DNA of 64,000 nucleotides from Nitrospinaceae bacterium (lineage in GTDB: Bacteria; Nitrospinota_A; UBA7883; JAJDBK01), in assembly GCA_029261405.1 (NCBI GenBank), contig JAJDBK010000056.1, positions 1 to 64,000 of the forward strand, written 5' to 3'. The notes under the pieces were generated by a model. It was given only the letters and a program-made list of their open reading frames with translations. It was not told the origin of the DNA and did no database searches. Positions 8,140 to 16,704 of this stretch are shown one piece after another. Every line of letters starts with the position of its first letter. The stretch's first letter is position 1. The position numbers were made by a program, and so were the translations under genes.

Positions 8140-8616
8140 ATGGAGAAAATGACCATAGAGCCTCAAACATGGATTATCACCGAGGGTGGTGTCCCAAGTT
8201 ATTCTATCTACAGGCTTTTAAAAGGAAAGGTATCCATTCACTCAGGCGGCGTAAAAATAAATGAAATTGATGTGGCCGAAGGTGGAGAACCCGCTTACTT
8301 AGGTGTCATCGCCGCCCTCAGGAGCGACCGCCAGAACACAGCTTCTGTACGATCCGAGACCCAAATCGAAGTTGAAAAACAGTCGATAGACCAGCTTTGG
8401 GGTATTTTGCATAACGAACTTTCGGGTGACACCCAAACGAGCGTATCGACCATGATCGAGGCTATCGCCATAAAGAACGAAATCGACTCTCTGGCAAGCA
8501 AACTCGCCAAACTCGGCGGTGTCGAACTTACAGTTCAGGATGACCTGAGAAGTGAAGCGAAAGATACTCTCAAAGAGGTCGAACGCATCTACAAAAGCCT
8601 GGTCCTGAATAAATAA
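8140..8616 (+). CDS. Small cNMP-binding-domain-like (Crp N-domain) protein
   Basis: 158 aa with a cyclic-nucleotide-binding-like beta barrel at residues 1-90 (TWIITEGGVPSYSIYRLLKGKVSIHS, read as the usual 'I..eG....y.I..G.v.v' pattern, then AYLGVIAALRSDRQNTASV), followed by a helical tail. There is no helix-turn-helix, so it is not a Crp-type transcription factor. The canonical RxA phosphate-binding motif is not evident, so nucleotide binding is doubtful. The start is supported by GGAGG (about 8124-8128). It stands alone between a MITE and a perfect hairpin; role unknown, perhaps a sensory or scaffolding module. Confidence 0.7.
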   Translation: MEKMTIEPQTWIITEGGVPSYSIYRLLKGKVSIHSGGVKINEIDVAEGGEPAYLGVIAALRSDRQNTASVRSETQIEVEKQSIDQLWGILHNELSGDTQTSVSTMIEAIAIKNEIDSLASKLAKLGGVELTVQDDLRSEAKDTLKEVERIYKSLVLNK

Positions 8617-8626
8617 TTCCTGGTCT

Positions 8627-8660
8627 GTAACATGGTCAGGCCCCCGTCTGACCATGTTAC
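8627..8660. terminator. Perfect 13-bp hairpin after the cNMP-domain gene
   Basis: GTAACATGGTCAG (8627-8639) pairs perfectly with CTGACCATGTTAC (8648-8660) across an eight-base loop, 11 bp after a stop codon. No T run follows, so it is either a factor-assisted terminator, an mRNA-stabilising 3' hairpin or an operator. It overlaps the first possible ATG (8632) of the next gene. Confidence 0.55.
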
Positions 8661-10137
8661 GGCTTATAACGATTATAAAGTGAGTAGGGGTCGGCATAAA
8701 CCAGTCGTTTTCCTCCTGCTGATTGCAATTCTGGCGGTGGGTTCGTATCTGAGGTATGAGGCCGCGACCAAAACCGTTGTCCAGGCTCCACTCCGCTCCG
8801 ACGCCCTCCAATATTTCATGGGCGCCTACAACCTTTCAAATTACGGCGTATTCTCCACTGATATTGAAGGTTACATAAGTAACGGACGGGAGAAACCTGT
8901 TCCCAACTCGTACCGTCTTCCCGGCTACCCGATCTTCCTCCTCCCTTTTATCGAAGGGCATTACAAACTGGATTTCTACAGCAACAAGGAGATGTCCGAC
9001 TATCCGATTTTTGCGGAGATGAGCGTCGCCGGAAAGAAGAGCGCTCTTGTTGTTGATCGTATAACCGGGGCGCAAGCTGTTTTAGGATCAGTAGCTGTTC
9101 TGGTGATTTATCTTCTCTGCTCAACGTTCTTAAGCCCACCAGCCGCCCTTTTTGTCACAGCCCTTGCCGCCATAAGCCCGCACCTTGTTAACATGAACAT
9201 CTACGTTCTGACAGAATCGCTCTTCTCTTTTCTGGTATTGGCATCCGTGTGTATGTTCGCAAAAGGATCGAAACAGTGGGGGCCGAAATGGTTTTTTTAT
9301 GGTGGTCTGTTTCTTGGCGGGGCTTGTCTTGTCAGGCCTACACTCCTTTATTTCCCGATAATCCTTGCGCTCGTATCTTTTCTCTCCATACCGAAAAAGA
9401 GCGTTGTCCGACTGGTGACGATGGCGGTTCTGGGGTTCGCGCTCATTTACAGCCCGTGGGTTATGAGAAACGTCTACACTCTCGGTTCAGCCAGCAGTCA
9501 GTTCCCCGCGCAGATGTTCGTTCATCACGGAATGTACCCGTCATTCAAGGTCGAAGGGAGTTCGGACTGGTCGGGAGCGGCTTACAGGAACGATCCGGCG
9601 GCGGAAAAGGTTGGTGAAAGCGTGGTGTCGGTTTTAACGGAACTAAAACGCCGTTTCACCGAAGAGCCGTACATCCATTTCAAGTGGTTTCTGGTGGGTA
9701 AACCGCTCACCCTCTGGTCCTGGTCATATCTTCAGGGGGTGGCTGATACGCTTATATACCCTGTAGAATCGACCCCATACGAAAGACACCCTCTTTTTAT
9801 ATCTACGCGCGAAGTCATGCGGGTTTTGCATATACCGCTTATGATCGCCGGTTTTCTGGGCGCTTTTCTGGCTTTTACGCCGGAACGTTATACGCCGATG
9901 AGTGTGGGAAACCGGTTTACGGTTCGTCTCATAGGTTCGATGTTACTTTTTGTCACCCTGCTACACATGGTAGGGGCGCCCTATCCGAGATACGCAACTC
10001 CATTCAAACCGCTGGCCTACATAATGGCGGCTTTTTTCATCACCATGGCGTGGCGCAGGCTGGAAGCATGTCAGACTCAGGGTGATTACGGCGCCACTAC
10101 AGCGAGTGGCGCAACTACTTCGCTAACGAACCCCTAA
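8632..10137 (+). CDS. GT39/ArnT-type integral membrane glycosyltransferase-like protein
   Basis: Polytopic protein (up to 501 aa) of the dolichyl-phosphate-mannose mannosyltransferase / ArnT superfamily, which moves sugars from polyprenyl phosphate to protein or lipid on the periplasmic side. The first TM is at about 25-42 (PVVFLLLIAILAVGSYL), followed by a periplasmic loop with an acidic patch (RSDALQYFMGAYNL) typical of the family and roughly nine more hydrophobic spans. The start is uncertain: ATG 8632 lies inside a perfect hairpin, and GTG 8680 (485 aa) would lie just past it. The last residues (TTSLTNP) and the TAA stop fall in a remnant of the MITE found at 7860-8025, so the original C-terminus may have been replaced. 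Substrate unknown. Confidence 0.75.
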   Translation: MVRPPSDHVTAYNDYKVSRGRHKPVVFLLLIAILAVGSYLRYEAATKTVVQAPLRSDALQYFMGAYNLSNYGVFSTDIEGYISNGREKPVPNSYRLPGYPIFLLPFIEGHYKLDFYSNKEMSDYPIFAEMSVAGKKSALVVDRITGAQAVLGSVAVLVIYLLCSTFLSPPAALFVTALAAISPHLVNMNIYVLTESLFSFLVLASVCMFAKGSKQWGPKWFFYGGLFLGGACLVRPTLLYFPIILALVSFLSIPKKSVVRLVTMAVLGFALIYSPWVMRNVYTLGSASSQFPAQMFVHHGMYPSFKVEGSSDWSGAAYRNDPAAEKVGESVVSVLTELKRRFTEEPYIHFKWFLVGKPLTLWSWSYLQGVADTLIYPVESTPYERHPLFISTREVMRVLHIPLMIAGFLGAFLAFTPERYTPMSVGNRFTVRLIGSMLLFVTLLHMVGAPYPRYATPFKPLAYIMAAFFITMAWRRLEACQTQGDYGATTASGATTSLTNP

Positions 10138-10153
10138 GTTAAGGCAGACTCCC
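10119..10153. repeat. Degraded MITE end at the 3' end of the GT39-type gene
   Basis: TTCGCTAACGAACCC (10119-10133) is identical to the inverted inner-end sequence of the 7860-8025 element, and GCAGACTCC (10144-10152) matches its outer end (ACAGACTCC) with one difference, with a few changed bases between. The gene's stop codon (10135-10137) lies inside this remnant. Confidence 0.55.
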
Positions 10154-10163
10154 ATTCTCCTGT

Positions 10164-10853
10164 TTACCGACTCTGGCCCAGAATAAACGAAGTCAGCTTA
10201 CTGACAGAAGAGTCGGAAAGCCCCTGCCTCGGCATCCAGAGGGCGGCGTCGAAGGCTTTGGGATTTTTTATATATGAGGCTATGTAGTCAGCGGTCATTC
10301 TTTCCCCACCCGTATACAGTTCCGGGCCGGACCTCCCACCTTTTCCGGGCGCCCACATGTGGCACGACTTGCAACCGCGCGTAAGAGTGTACATGATCTT
10401 TCCACTATCGGGGGGATAGGCTCCGACCTGGTAGAGTCCCGGTTCCACTACGCTTGGCGGAGCTTTCAGGGTCATCATATATTCGGTGACGTTTATCGCT
10501 TCTTCATCGCCAATCGCAATATGGGCGCTGGCGCTCTCCATTCCGTCCCCGCCGCTGTTCCGTTTTAGCGAAACGTGTCCGAACTTGCCCGACGGCCTGA
10601 TTCGTGTCGGTTCTTTCAACCACTTGATGAGCCACGACTCATTATATTTGCTCCCTGAGTAGTAGAGATCCTGCCCTTTGCGCTCCGACAATCTGGCTCG
10701 CGAAGACTCCTTCGGTTTTTGAAACAGGTGGCATTCGGCGCACTTTTCTGTGATGATTCTTTCTCCATCAGTCGAAGCGGCTCTGGCGTAATCAGAAGTT
10801 GTTACGGTAACAAAAAAGGCAATTGCGATGGCAAGGATCGATCGTGTATTCAA
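10164..10853 (-). CDS. Periplasmic diheme c-type cytochrome
   Basis: Electron-transfer protein exported by a Sec signal peptide (hydrophobic core SILAIAIAFFVTV, cleavage near DYARAAS) with two CxxCH heme-attachment sites: CAECH in the N-terminal quarter and CKSCH in the C-terminal half. Each site heads a small class-I-like cytochrome domain, and methionines such as YMMTL and ERMTADY could be distal ligands. TTG 10853 is taken as start because GGAG lies six bases upstream; an in-frame TTG at 10865 is the alternative. It follows the HEAT-repeat gene by about 90 bp on the same strand and may be cotranscribed. The redox partner is not evident. Confidence 0.85.
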   Translation of the reverse strand: MNTRSILAIAIAFFVTVTTSDYARAASTDGERIITEKCAECHLFQKPKESSRARLSERKGQDLYYSGSKYNESWLIKWLKEPTRIRPSGKFGHVSLKRNSGGDGMESASAHIAIGDEEAINVTEYMMTLKAPPSVVEPGLYQVGAYPPDSGKIMYTLTRGCKSCHMWAPGKGGRSGPELYTGGERMTADYIASYIKNPKAFDAALWMPRQGLSDSSVSKLTSFILGQSR

Positions 10854-10945
10854 GCTAAACTCCAAGTTGAATCGTCTTACAAGGCGTAGATTTTATCTGA
10901 AACAATAGTGGCGAGGAAAGTTTATTTTGTTAAGTCGATGTGTTT

Positions 10946-12352
10946 TCATTTACCAGAGTCCAGAGCGGTAATAGCCCGTTCAACCACCTCCCGGACTTCC
11001 GTCTCCTGGTCGTTTAACATTCTTTCCAGCAGCTCTCTGGCCCTGGGTCCGCCGACTTTACAGAACGCCCGCGCAACCTTTATTCTGACTCCCCGGTTTT
11101 CGTCGGTCATCATCTCTTCGAGCAGGTCAAGCGACTCTTCTCCACCTATATCGGAAAGCGCGTCGGGGATGGCAAGGCGCACCTGTTTATCTTTCGTCAG
11201 GCCCCGGAAAAGTTTGATGGCCCTCGGATCGCCAAGATTGCCCAGAGCTACAATAGCCCTCTCCCTTGTCCACCAGTCTTTGTCTTTAAGTAGCTCAACA
11301 AGCCCTTCATACGAGTTGGAGTCGCTTATATAACAGAAATACTCGGCGGCGATTCTTCGTATATACGGGTCCTTGTCTTCCAACAGTTTGCGAAGAATAC
11401 CGTTTAACTTTTCGTTGGCTATCTTGCTCAACGCCTCCACAGCAAGCTCCCGAACCCACCAGTCCTCGTCGCGCAGAGCCTTGATAAGAGCGGTCCCGAC
11501 GTTGGGGTCTTTCAGGTTCTTGAGTATATCGGCGCCCAAACGCCTCACCGTTGTATCCTTGCTTCTCATCAGCGCAACGATATTGGTTACCACGGAAGCG
11601 TCTGCAATAGCCACTATGACATCGGCGGCAAGTTGCCTTGTCACCATATCGTCCGAGCTTAATATCTTCGTCAGCAACACCGCGTCTGATGGCACACCTA
11701 TATATTTCAGGGAGTGGATGGCTGTTTTTATAACTCCCGGATCTTTCTCGGTCGCCAGCATTTCCCGGAGAAGCTCGGCGGCGCCCCGGTACTCCATGGT
11801 AACGATTCCTTCGATAGCTTTTTTCCGAATCCACGATTTGGGGTCTTCCAAAAGCTCTGCGATGGCGGCCCCCGCCTGATTCGTCCCTATGGCGGTGAGG
11901 ATCTGTATGGCTTTTCTTTTTTTGTCCTTGTCGTCATCTTGCAGTAGCGGGACGATCTGCGATACCGGGATGGTTTTGGGAAACTCCATCATCAGGTCGG
12001 TGGCGGCTGACCGGGCGTAATGGTTTGCTTCGTTAAGACAGGGTATCAGTTTCTGAACCTCTCTCGGCATCCACCGCTTCCTCACGACATCGGTAAAGAG
12101 CGTCCTGATATTTTCGTTGGTTGAGCCGATGTGTGGCAAAAGCGCATCGAAAGCTATATCCTCCTCAAAAGAGAGGAGTACTTCCCTGGCGTCAGCGCCA
12201 TTTAATCTGTTGGTCAGGATGTATTCGACTGTTGTCTCGATGGTTTTTTCGGGGGATCTACCCAGTTTGGCAAGGATAGCCCTTCGCTTTTCACCTTCAG
12301 AAGCATTCAGTTTTTTTAACAAAGCCGACACGTTTGGTCCCCAGAAAAGCAC
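10946..12352 (-). CDS. HEAT-repeat (PBS-lyase-type) scaffold protein
   Basis: 468 aa composed almost wholly of HEAT/E-Z-type helical repeats of about 31 residues, for example RDEDWWVRELAVEALSKIA and LKDKDWWTRERAIVALGNLG, with regular PxxRxxAAxxL-like periodicity from about residue 30 to the end. There is no signal peptide or TM segment. Such proteins are protein-protein interaction scaffolds; the phycobilisome-lyase name of the repeat does not imply that function here. The start is a GTG with AAAGGTG upstream, and a sigma70-like promoter lies about 35-65 bp before it. Specific partner unknown. Confidence 0.85.
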   Translation of the reverse strand: MLFWGPNVSALLKKLNASEGEKRRAILAKLGRSPEKTIETTVEYILTNRLNGADAREVLLSFEEDIAFDALLPHIGSTNENIRTLFTDVVRKRWMPREVQKLIPCLNEANHYARSAATDLMMEFPKTIPVSQIVPLLQDDDKDKKRKAIQILTAIGTNQAGAAIAELLEDPKSWIRKKAIEGIVTMEYRGAAELLREMLATEKDPGVIKTAIHSLKYIGVPSDAVLLTKILSSDDMVTRQLAADVIVAIADASVVTNIVALMRSKDTTVRRLGADILKNLKDPNVGTALIKALRDEDWWVRELAVEALSKIANEKLNGILRKLLEDKDPYIRRIAAEYFCYISDSNSYEGLVELLKDKDWWTRERAIVALGNLGDPRAIKLFRGLTKDKQVRLAIPDALSDIGGEESLDLLEEMMTDENRGVRIKVARAFCKVGGPRARELLERMLNDQETEVREVVERAITALDSGK

Positions 12353-12386
12353 TATTCACACACCTTTATTTCATATTTGTCCAAAC

Positions 12387-12416
12387 ATTATCTTTCAATA
12401 AAGCATATATAGTCAA
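12387..12416 (-). promoter_or_regulatory. Sigma70-like promoter of the HEAT-repeat gene
   Basis: On the minus strand TTGACT (12411-12416) and GATAAT (12387-12392) are separated by 18 bases, upstream of the GTG at 12352 in the AT-rich gap behind murA. Confidence 0.5.
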
Positions 12417-12426
12417 TTATTTACGT

Positions 12427-13680
12427 TTATTCCCGTCGGATAATCGCTCCCAGGGAACCCAATTTCCTCTCGATCCGCTCGTAACCTCTTTGTAAATGAT
12501 ATATTCGGTCGATTCGGGTGACTCCTTTAGCGGCGAGTCCTGCGAGCAATAACGACGCCGATGCGCGAAGATCGGTAGCCATGACATCCGCCCCGGAAAG
12601 CGATCTCACACCGCAGACCGTTGAGGTTGAACCGTTGACAGTAATATCGGCACCCATTCGCCACAACTCCGCCACATGCATGAACCGGTTCTCAAAAATG
12701 GTCTCGGTGATAATGGACGCTCCGTCAGCCAAGGCCATCACCGCCATGATCTGCGCTTGCATATCTGTGGGGAATCCGGGAAACGGAGCTGTGGTGACAT
12801 GAATCGGCCTGATCTTATCCGGGCCTTGCACTCTTACGCTCTTTACGGCCTCGGTAATCTCACATCCGGCTTCTTTAAGTTTTTCTGTCAGGGCGTGAAG
12901 ATCGTTATGCACCACTCCTGTAACCGTAATATCCCCGCCTGTTATGGCCGCCGCCGCCATGAATGTTCCCGCTTCGATTCTGTCGGGGATATTGTCAAAA
13001 TCGACATGGTGTAACGACTCCACTCCGTCAATCGTGATTATAGAGGAGCCTGCGCCGTTTATTTTCGCCCCCATGGCGGTCAGGAACTTTGCAAGGGCCA
13101 CAATTTCAGGCTCTCTTGCGGCGTTTTCGATAACTGTTTTTCCTTCCGCAAGAGTGGCGGCCATCATGATGTTCATAACACCTGTCACTGTGACGAGGTC
13201 CATTATGATCCTGGCACCCTTCAAGCGTCCATCGACAGACGCTTTGACATAACCGTGCGAGATGTCGATTTTGGCGCCTAACGCTTCCAGACCTTTCAGG
13301 TGTTGATCGATAGGTCGCTCGCCGATGGCGCATCCACCCGGCAGGCTTACTTTCGCCTTGCCGGTCCGCGCCAGAAGTGGTCCTAAAGTCAGACAGGAGG
13401 CCCGCATGGTTTTTACCAGATCGTAAGGCGTTTCGTGTCCGCACAGACCCGTTCCATCCACCTCGTACTCACCCTCCCCCAGCTTTTCGATTTTCACACC
13501 GAGCGATTCGAGAATCTTTATTATGGTTACGGTATCTCGCAGGTTGGGTATGTTTCCGAGACGGAACGGGCCGGGTGCTAAAAGTGTGGCTGTAAAAATC
13601 GGCAGAGCCGCGTTTTTGGCCCCGGAAACTTCCACTTCCCCCTCAAGTCGGATTCCACCCTCGATAACTATTTTTTCCAT
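12427..13680 (-). CDS. murA: UDP-N-acetylglucosamine 1-carboxyvinyltransferase
   Basis: First committed step of peptidoglycan synthesis: adds enolpyruvate from PEP to UDP-GlcNAc in the cytosol; the fosfomycin target. Key residues are visible: the Lys of SGAKNAALP (about residue 22), the catalytic Cys of PGGCAIGERP (about 115, so the fosfomycin-sensitive Cys form rather than Asp), and the Asp of FPTDMQAQ (about 305). Length 417 aa is standard. Its ATG overlaps the prmC stop by one base (TAATG), so murA is translated as part of the rpmE-prfA-prmC-murA block on the minus strand. Confidence 0.97.
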   Translation of the reverse strand: MEKIVIEGGIRLEGEVEVSGAKNAALPIFTATLLAPGPFRLGNIPNLRDTVTIIKILESLGVKIEKLGEGEYEVDGTGLCGHETPYDLVKTMRASCLTLGPLLARTGKAKVSLPGGCAIGERPIDQHLKGLEALGAKIDISHGYVKASVDGRLKGARIIMDLVTVTGVMNIMMAATLAEGKTVIENAAREPEIVALAKFLTAMGAKINGAGSSIITIDGVESLHHVDFDNIPDRIEAGTFMAAAAITGGDITVTGVVHNDLHALTEKLKEAGCEITEAVKSVRVQGPDKIRPIHVTTAPFPGFPTDMQAQIMAVMALADGASIITETIFENRFMHVAELWRMGADITVNGSTSTVCGVRSLSGADVMATDLRASASLLLAGLAAKGVTRIDRIYHLQRGYERIERKLGSLGAIIRRE

Positions 13681-14582
13681 TAGATCCTTCTTGCCACCGC
13701 TACCCGGTCCAACCCGGCCAGGTCTGGCGTTATCCTTATAAATTCAAGGCCATCACTCGTTTCGATCAGGCCCCGAACACCGGCACCCTGCCGATCCCCG
13801 ATCTCAAAAATCAGAAAACCCCCTCTTTTCAGTTTTGAAGGAGCCCCGGTCACCATCTTTTTTATAGCGTCCATGCCGTCATCCCCGGAGTAAAGGGCCA
13901 GATGCGGTTCATAGAGCCTCACCTCGTCGATGACTCTTTCGTCGTTCAACGGCACATACGGTGGGTTGCATATTATCAGATCGAAAGAATCTTCCGTTAC
14001 GCCGGTCATCATGTCCGACTCCAGAAACCTTATCCGCTCCCAAACCAGATGCCGTTTTGCGTTCTCTTCGGCCACGGCCAGCGCAGTGGAGCTTAGATCG
14101 ACCGCCGTAATTCGCCAGCTCTTTCTGATGTCGGCAAGGGTGATGGCTATGGCACCCGATCCGACCCCGATTTCAAGAGCGGATACCGGAGTATCACCCG
14201 GAAAAAGGTCGAAAGCGGTTTCGACAAGGGTCTCCGTCTCCGGTCTCGGAATCAACACACCGGGTGTCACCCTGAACGCAAGCTGGTAAAATTCCTTCTC
14301 GCCGATGATATAGGCCACAGGCTCTTTTTTCGCCCGACGATCCACCAGTTTGTTAAACCTGTCGGCGGTTTCATCGTCAACATTGTCATTCAACCGAACC
14401 AGCAGTCCCGCTTTGGACAGCCCCATGGTGTAAGCGAGAATGACCTCCGCATCAAGATAAGGGGTAGTCGAATCCGATTTCTCAAACCGTGAACAGGCGG
14501 AAACCAGCAAAGCCTTGGCAGACACCCTTACGGGTGTTTTGCGCGGCCTCCCCGCACTACCCATCTTTGCTACCAGAGTCAT
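13680..14582 (-). CDS. prmC: Release-factor glutamine methyltransferase
   Basis: SAM-dependent enzyme that N5-methylates the Gln of the GGQ motif in release factors RF1/RF2. The N-terminal helical domain is followed by a Rossmann methyltransferase with ALEIGVGSGAIAI as SAM motif I (about residues 139-151) and the catalytic NPPY (ICNPPYVP). Length 300 aa is usual. It lies directly downstream of prfA, its substrate gene, separated by a roughly 100-bp repeat element and a short gap, and overlaps murA by one base. The prfA-prmC order is widely conserved and supports the assignment. Confidence 0.95.
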   Translation of the reverse strand: MTLVAKMGSAGRPRKTPVRVSAKALLVSACSRFEKSDSTTPYLDAEVILAYTMGLSKAGLLVRLNDNVDDETADRFNKLVDRRAKKEPVAYIIGEKEFYQLAFRVTPGVLIPRPETETLVETAFDLFPGDTPVSALEIGVGSGAIAITLADIRKSWRITAVDLSSTALAVAEENAKRHLVWERIRFLESDMMTGVTEDSFDLIICNPPYVPLNDERVIDEVRLYEPHLALYSGDDGMDAIKKMVTGAPSKLKRGGFLIFEIGDRQGAGVRGLIETSDGLEFIRITPDLAGLDRVAVARRI

Positions 14583-14614
14583 AGGGATCGGGACAAGATT
14601 TTTTAATCATCAGC

Positions 14615-14714
14615 AATGGAGCCGGAGGCAGGGAGCGAAAGCGACCGCTACCGGAGCAAACGTAACCAGGCTCACGAATCCCAGCGTCAGCGTAACAGGG
14701 TGTGGCCCAGCCAC
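14615..14714 (-). repeat. Copy A of a ~100-bp dispersed 3'-end repeat
   Basis: In the sense of prfA it begins GTGGCTGGGCCAC (14714-14702), a small hairpin, and ends at a GGCTCCATT-type boundary near 14615. Internal blocks CGCTGACGCTGGGATT, GCTCCGGTAGC and CTCCCTGCCTCCGG are shared with copies at 23599-23735 and 35400-35498. It touches the last base of the prfA stop codon. Confidence 0.8.
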
Positions 14715-15793
14715 TAGGAGTTTGTTAGTTCGAGGTTTTTTAGGGAGGCTTCCTGGTCGGCGAAATTGAGGGCGTCGATCATTTCGTCGAGCATTCCGAG
14801 CATGAACGCATCGAGTTTGTAGAGAGTCAGGTTTATCCGGTGATCGGAGACTCTTCCCTGGGGGAAGTTATATGTGCGAATCCTCTCTGATCGATCGCCA
14901 CTACCGACCTGGCTTTTTCTATCGGCGGATCTTTTGCTGGCTTCTTCCCGCTCCTTTAGGTCCTGCAGTCGGGAGAGAAGCACCTTCATCGCTTTGGTTC
15001 TGTTTTTGTGCTGGCTCTTTTCGTCCTGCATAGACACCACCACACCTGTTGGCAGGTGTGTGATTCTTACCGCCGAATCTGTGGTGTTAACAGACTGCCC
15101 GCCACAACCGGATGACCGGTAGACATCAATGCGGAGATCGTTAGGATCGATCTGGACATCGACCTCTTCAGCTTCCGGCAGAATAGCCACTGTGCAGGCG
15201 GATGTATGGACACGCCCGGAGGCTTCCGTGTCAGGAACCCGCTGAACCCGGTGAACTCCACTTTCAAACTTGAGGCGGGAATATGCGCCGTTTCCTTCAA
15301 TTGAGGCTACGACCTCTTTATAGCCGCCGATTCCTGTCCCGCTTGAAGAGAGGATTTCGACCTTCCAACCCTTTATTTCGGCGTAACGTGAATACATCCT
15401 TAAAAGATCGGCGGAAAAAAGTCCGGCCTCGTCGCCACCTGTTCCGGCTCTGACCTCCAGAATTACGTTTTTTGAGTCGTTGGGGTTTTTTGGCAGAAGT
15501 AGGAGTCGCAACGCTCGTTCACGCTGTTCGATCTCCGGGGTCAGTTCCGAGATCTCTTCTTTGGCAAGTTCCATCAGCTCGGCGTCATCCCCGTCATTGA
15601 TGACACTTTTAGCCTCTTCCAGACTTGTGAGGATCTTGTTATATTCCCGGAACGCCTCTACGGGTTCCTTGATTCGCGAAAGTTCCCGCGCGAGTTTCTC
15701 GAACGCTTTCCGGTCTGAGGCAACCTCTGGATCGCCCATCTTCTCCTGGAGGGCGCAGTAGCGACCTTCCAGAGCTATCAGGGCAGTTCGCAT
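14714..15793 (-). CDS. prfA: Peptide chain release factor 1
   Basis: Recognises UAA/UAG in the ribosomal A site and triggers peptide release. The peptidyl-tRNA hydrolysis motif GGQ is in [10 protein letters not shown] (about residue 232), preceded by the domain 2/4 region ending [18 protein letters not shown]. Overall length (359 aa) and the RF1-type stretch fit RF1 rather than RF2, and no RF2-type frameshift is present. It follows rpmE by 37 bp. The final residues (LELTNS) and the TAG stop abut a dispersed repeat and also resemble a MITE end, so the extreme C-terminus may be altered; this should not affect function. Confidence 0.96.
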   Translation of the reverse strand: MRTALIALEGRYCALQEKMGDPEVASDRKAFEKLARELSRIKEPVEAFREYNKILTSLEEAKSVINDGDDAELMELAKEEISELTPEIEQRERALRLLLLPKNPNDSKNVILEVRAGTGGDEAGLFSADLLRMYSRYAEIKGWKVEILSSSGTGIGGYKEVVASIEGNGAYSRLKFESGVHRVQRVPDTEASGRVHTSACTVAILPEAEEVDVQIDPNDLRIDVYRSSGCGGQSVNTTDSAVRITHLPTGVVVSMQDEKSQHKNRTKAMKVLLSRLQDLKEREEASKRSADRKSQVGSGDRSERIRTYNFPQGRVSDHRINLTLYKLDAFMLGMLDEMIDALNFADQEASLKNLELTNS

Positions 15794-15830
15794 TGGCGGA
15801 CCTGTCGTGTATGAGGGCTACTGATTAAGA

Positions 15831-16064
15831 TCAGGAACCGGCTTTGGCGGTCTGCTTTTTCGCCTCTGTCTTCGCGAACCGGAGGTTAAACTTCTCGATC
15901 CGTCCAGCGGTATCTACAAGTTTCTGTTTGCCTGTATAGAACGGGTGACACGCCGAGCAGATATCGACATGCACATGCGACTGAACCCCGCGGGTAACGA
16001 CTTTGGAGCCGCACGCGCAGGCGATTTCGCACTCTACATAATCGGGATGGACGCCTTTTTTCAT
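15831..16064 (-). CDS. rpmE: 50S ribosomal protein L31 (zinc-binding form)
   Basis: Small protein of the large subunit bridging to the small-subunit head. The sequence starts MKKGVHPDY, the conserved N-terminus, and has zinc-coordinating cysteines in CACGS and CSACH, followed by the L31 signature [20 protein letters not shown]. The start is placed at ATG 16064 because upstream in-frame codons extend beyond the conserved N-terminus. Length 77 aa with a short Lys/Ala-rich tail. The four-Cys form depends on zinc. It heads the rpmE-prfA-prmC-murA block. Confidence 0.96.
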   Translation of the reverse strand: MKKGVHPDYVECEIACACGSKVVTRGVQSHVHVDICSACHPFYTGKQKLVDTAGRIEKFNLRFAKTEAKKQTAKAGS

Positions 16065-16185
16065 CCTCGTATGATCCTTAATAATCGGGTTTGATAACGT
16101 TTTCCTTGATAACCACAATCGGGCATCATACCAGAGAGCCTGATGGATCGCCACCTGTATCTTTTATGGTTTCAAAATCGCAACG

Positions 16186-16569
16186 TCAGCTGGCGCTCTT
16201 CCAGTCCATCATCGCCTTGGTAAGTTTCGACGTCAGGTTTGTGTATTCGCTACCGAAGGCGGACGCTTTCTCGGCTTCCGCTTTTTTGCCTTTCAACGCC
16301 ATGTCAAGGACTCTGGCCGCCTCTTCATGGAATGCGGCGTGTAGTTTATAGACATCCTTGTAATGATCGTCTTTACTCGAGGGGGGAAAGCTGTTGAGCC
16401 ATTTACCGAAATCGCAGTTGCCACAAGGTTTGACAAACGCCGGGTCCCAATCACTCTTTCCGGTGGAAATCGCTTCCCTTATCCTGTTTTTCCAGAGACC
16501 GTGTATACCTATTGCTGATGTGATCTGATCTTTAAGTTCGGTTTTGTTGATAATCGGATTGTCGTTCAT
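16186..16569 (-). CDS. Stand-alone CZB (chemoreceptor zinc-binding) domain protein
   Basis: 127 aa that is essentially one CZB domain: a four-helix bundle binding zinc through three His and one Cys. Visible ligands are the His of IGIHGLWKNR, the Cys of CDFGKWLNSF, and HAAFH. In other bacteria CZB domains regulate chemoreceptors and diguanylate cyclases such as DgcZ through zinc or hypochlorite. Here no output domain is attached, so it must act on another protein or as a zinc buffer. It is divergent from dapL with a shared 135-bp upstream region. A c-di-GMP enzyme at 28272-31658 is a possible, unproven partner. Confidence 0.85.
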   Translation of the reverse strand: MNDNPIINKTELKDQITSAIGIHGLWKNRIREAISTGKSDWDPAFVKPCGNCDFGKWLNSFPPSSKDDHYKDVYKLHAAFHEEAARVLDMALKGKKAEAEKASAFGSEYTNLTSKLTKAMMDWKSAS

Positions 16570-16704
16570 CGTGGGCGCTCCTCTTTAATGTCATTACAAC
16601 GGACACAGGAAATAGTTTGGTCACCAATCTATCATAATTTGACCCTTCATGTAGAGGCGCCCTACAATTCCCTCATTGACGAAACAAGGAGCAAAGCGAC
16701 AAGG

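Noticed and set aside
13106-13444. Long antisense frames over murA and over other housekeeping genes
   Set aside because: These are shadows of strongly supported genes on the other strand with no motif of their own.
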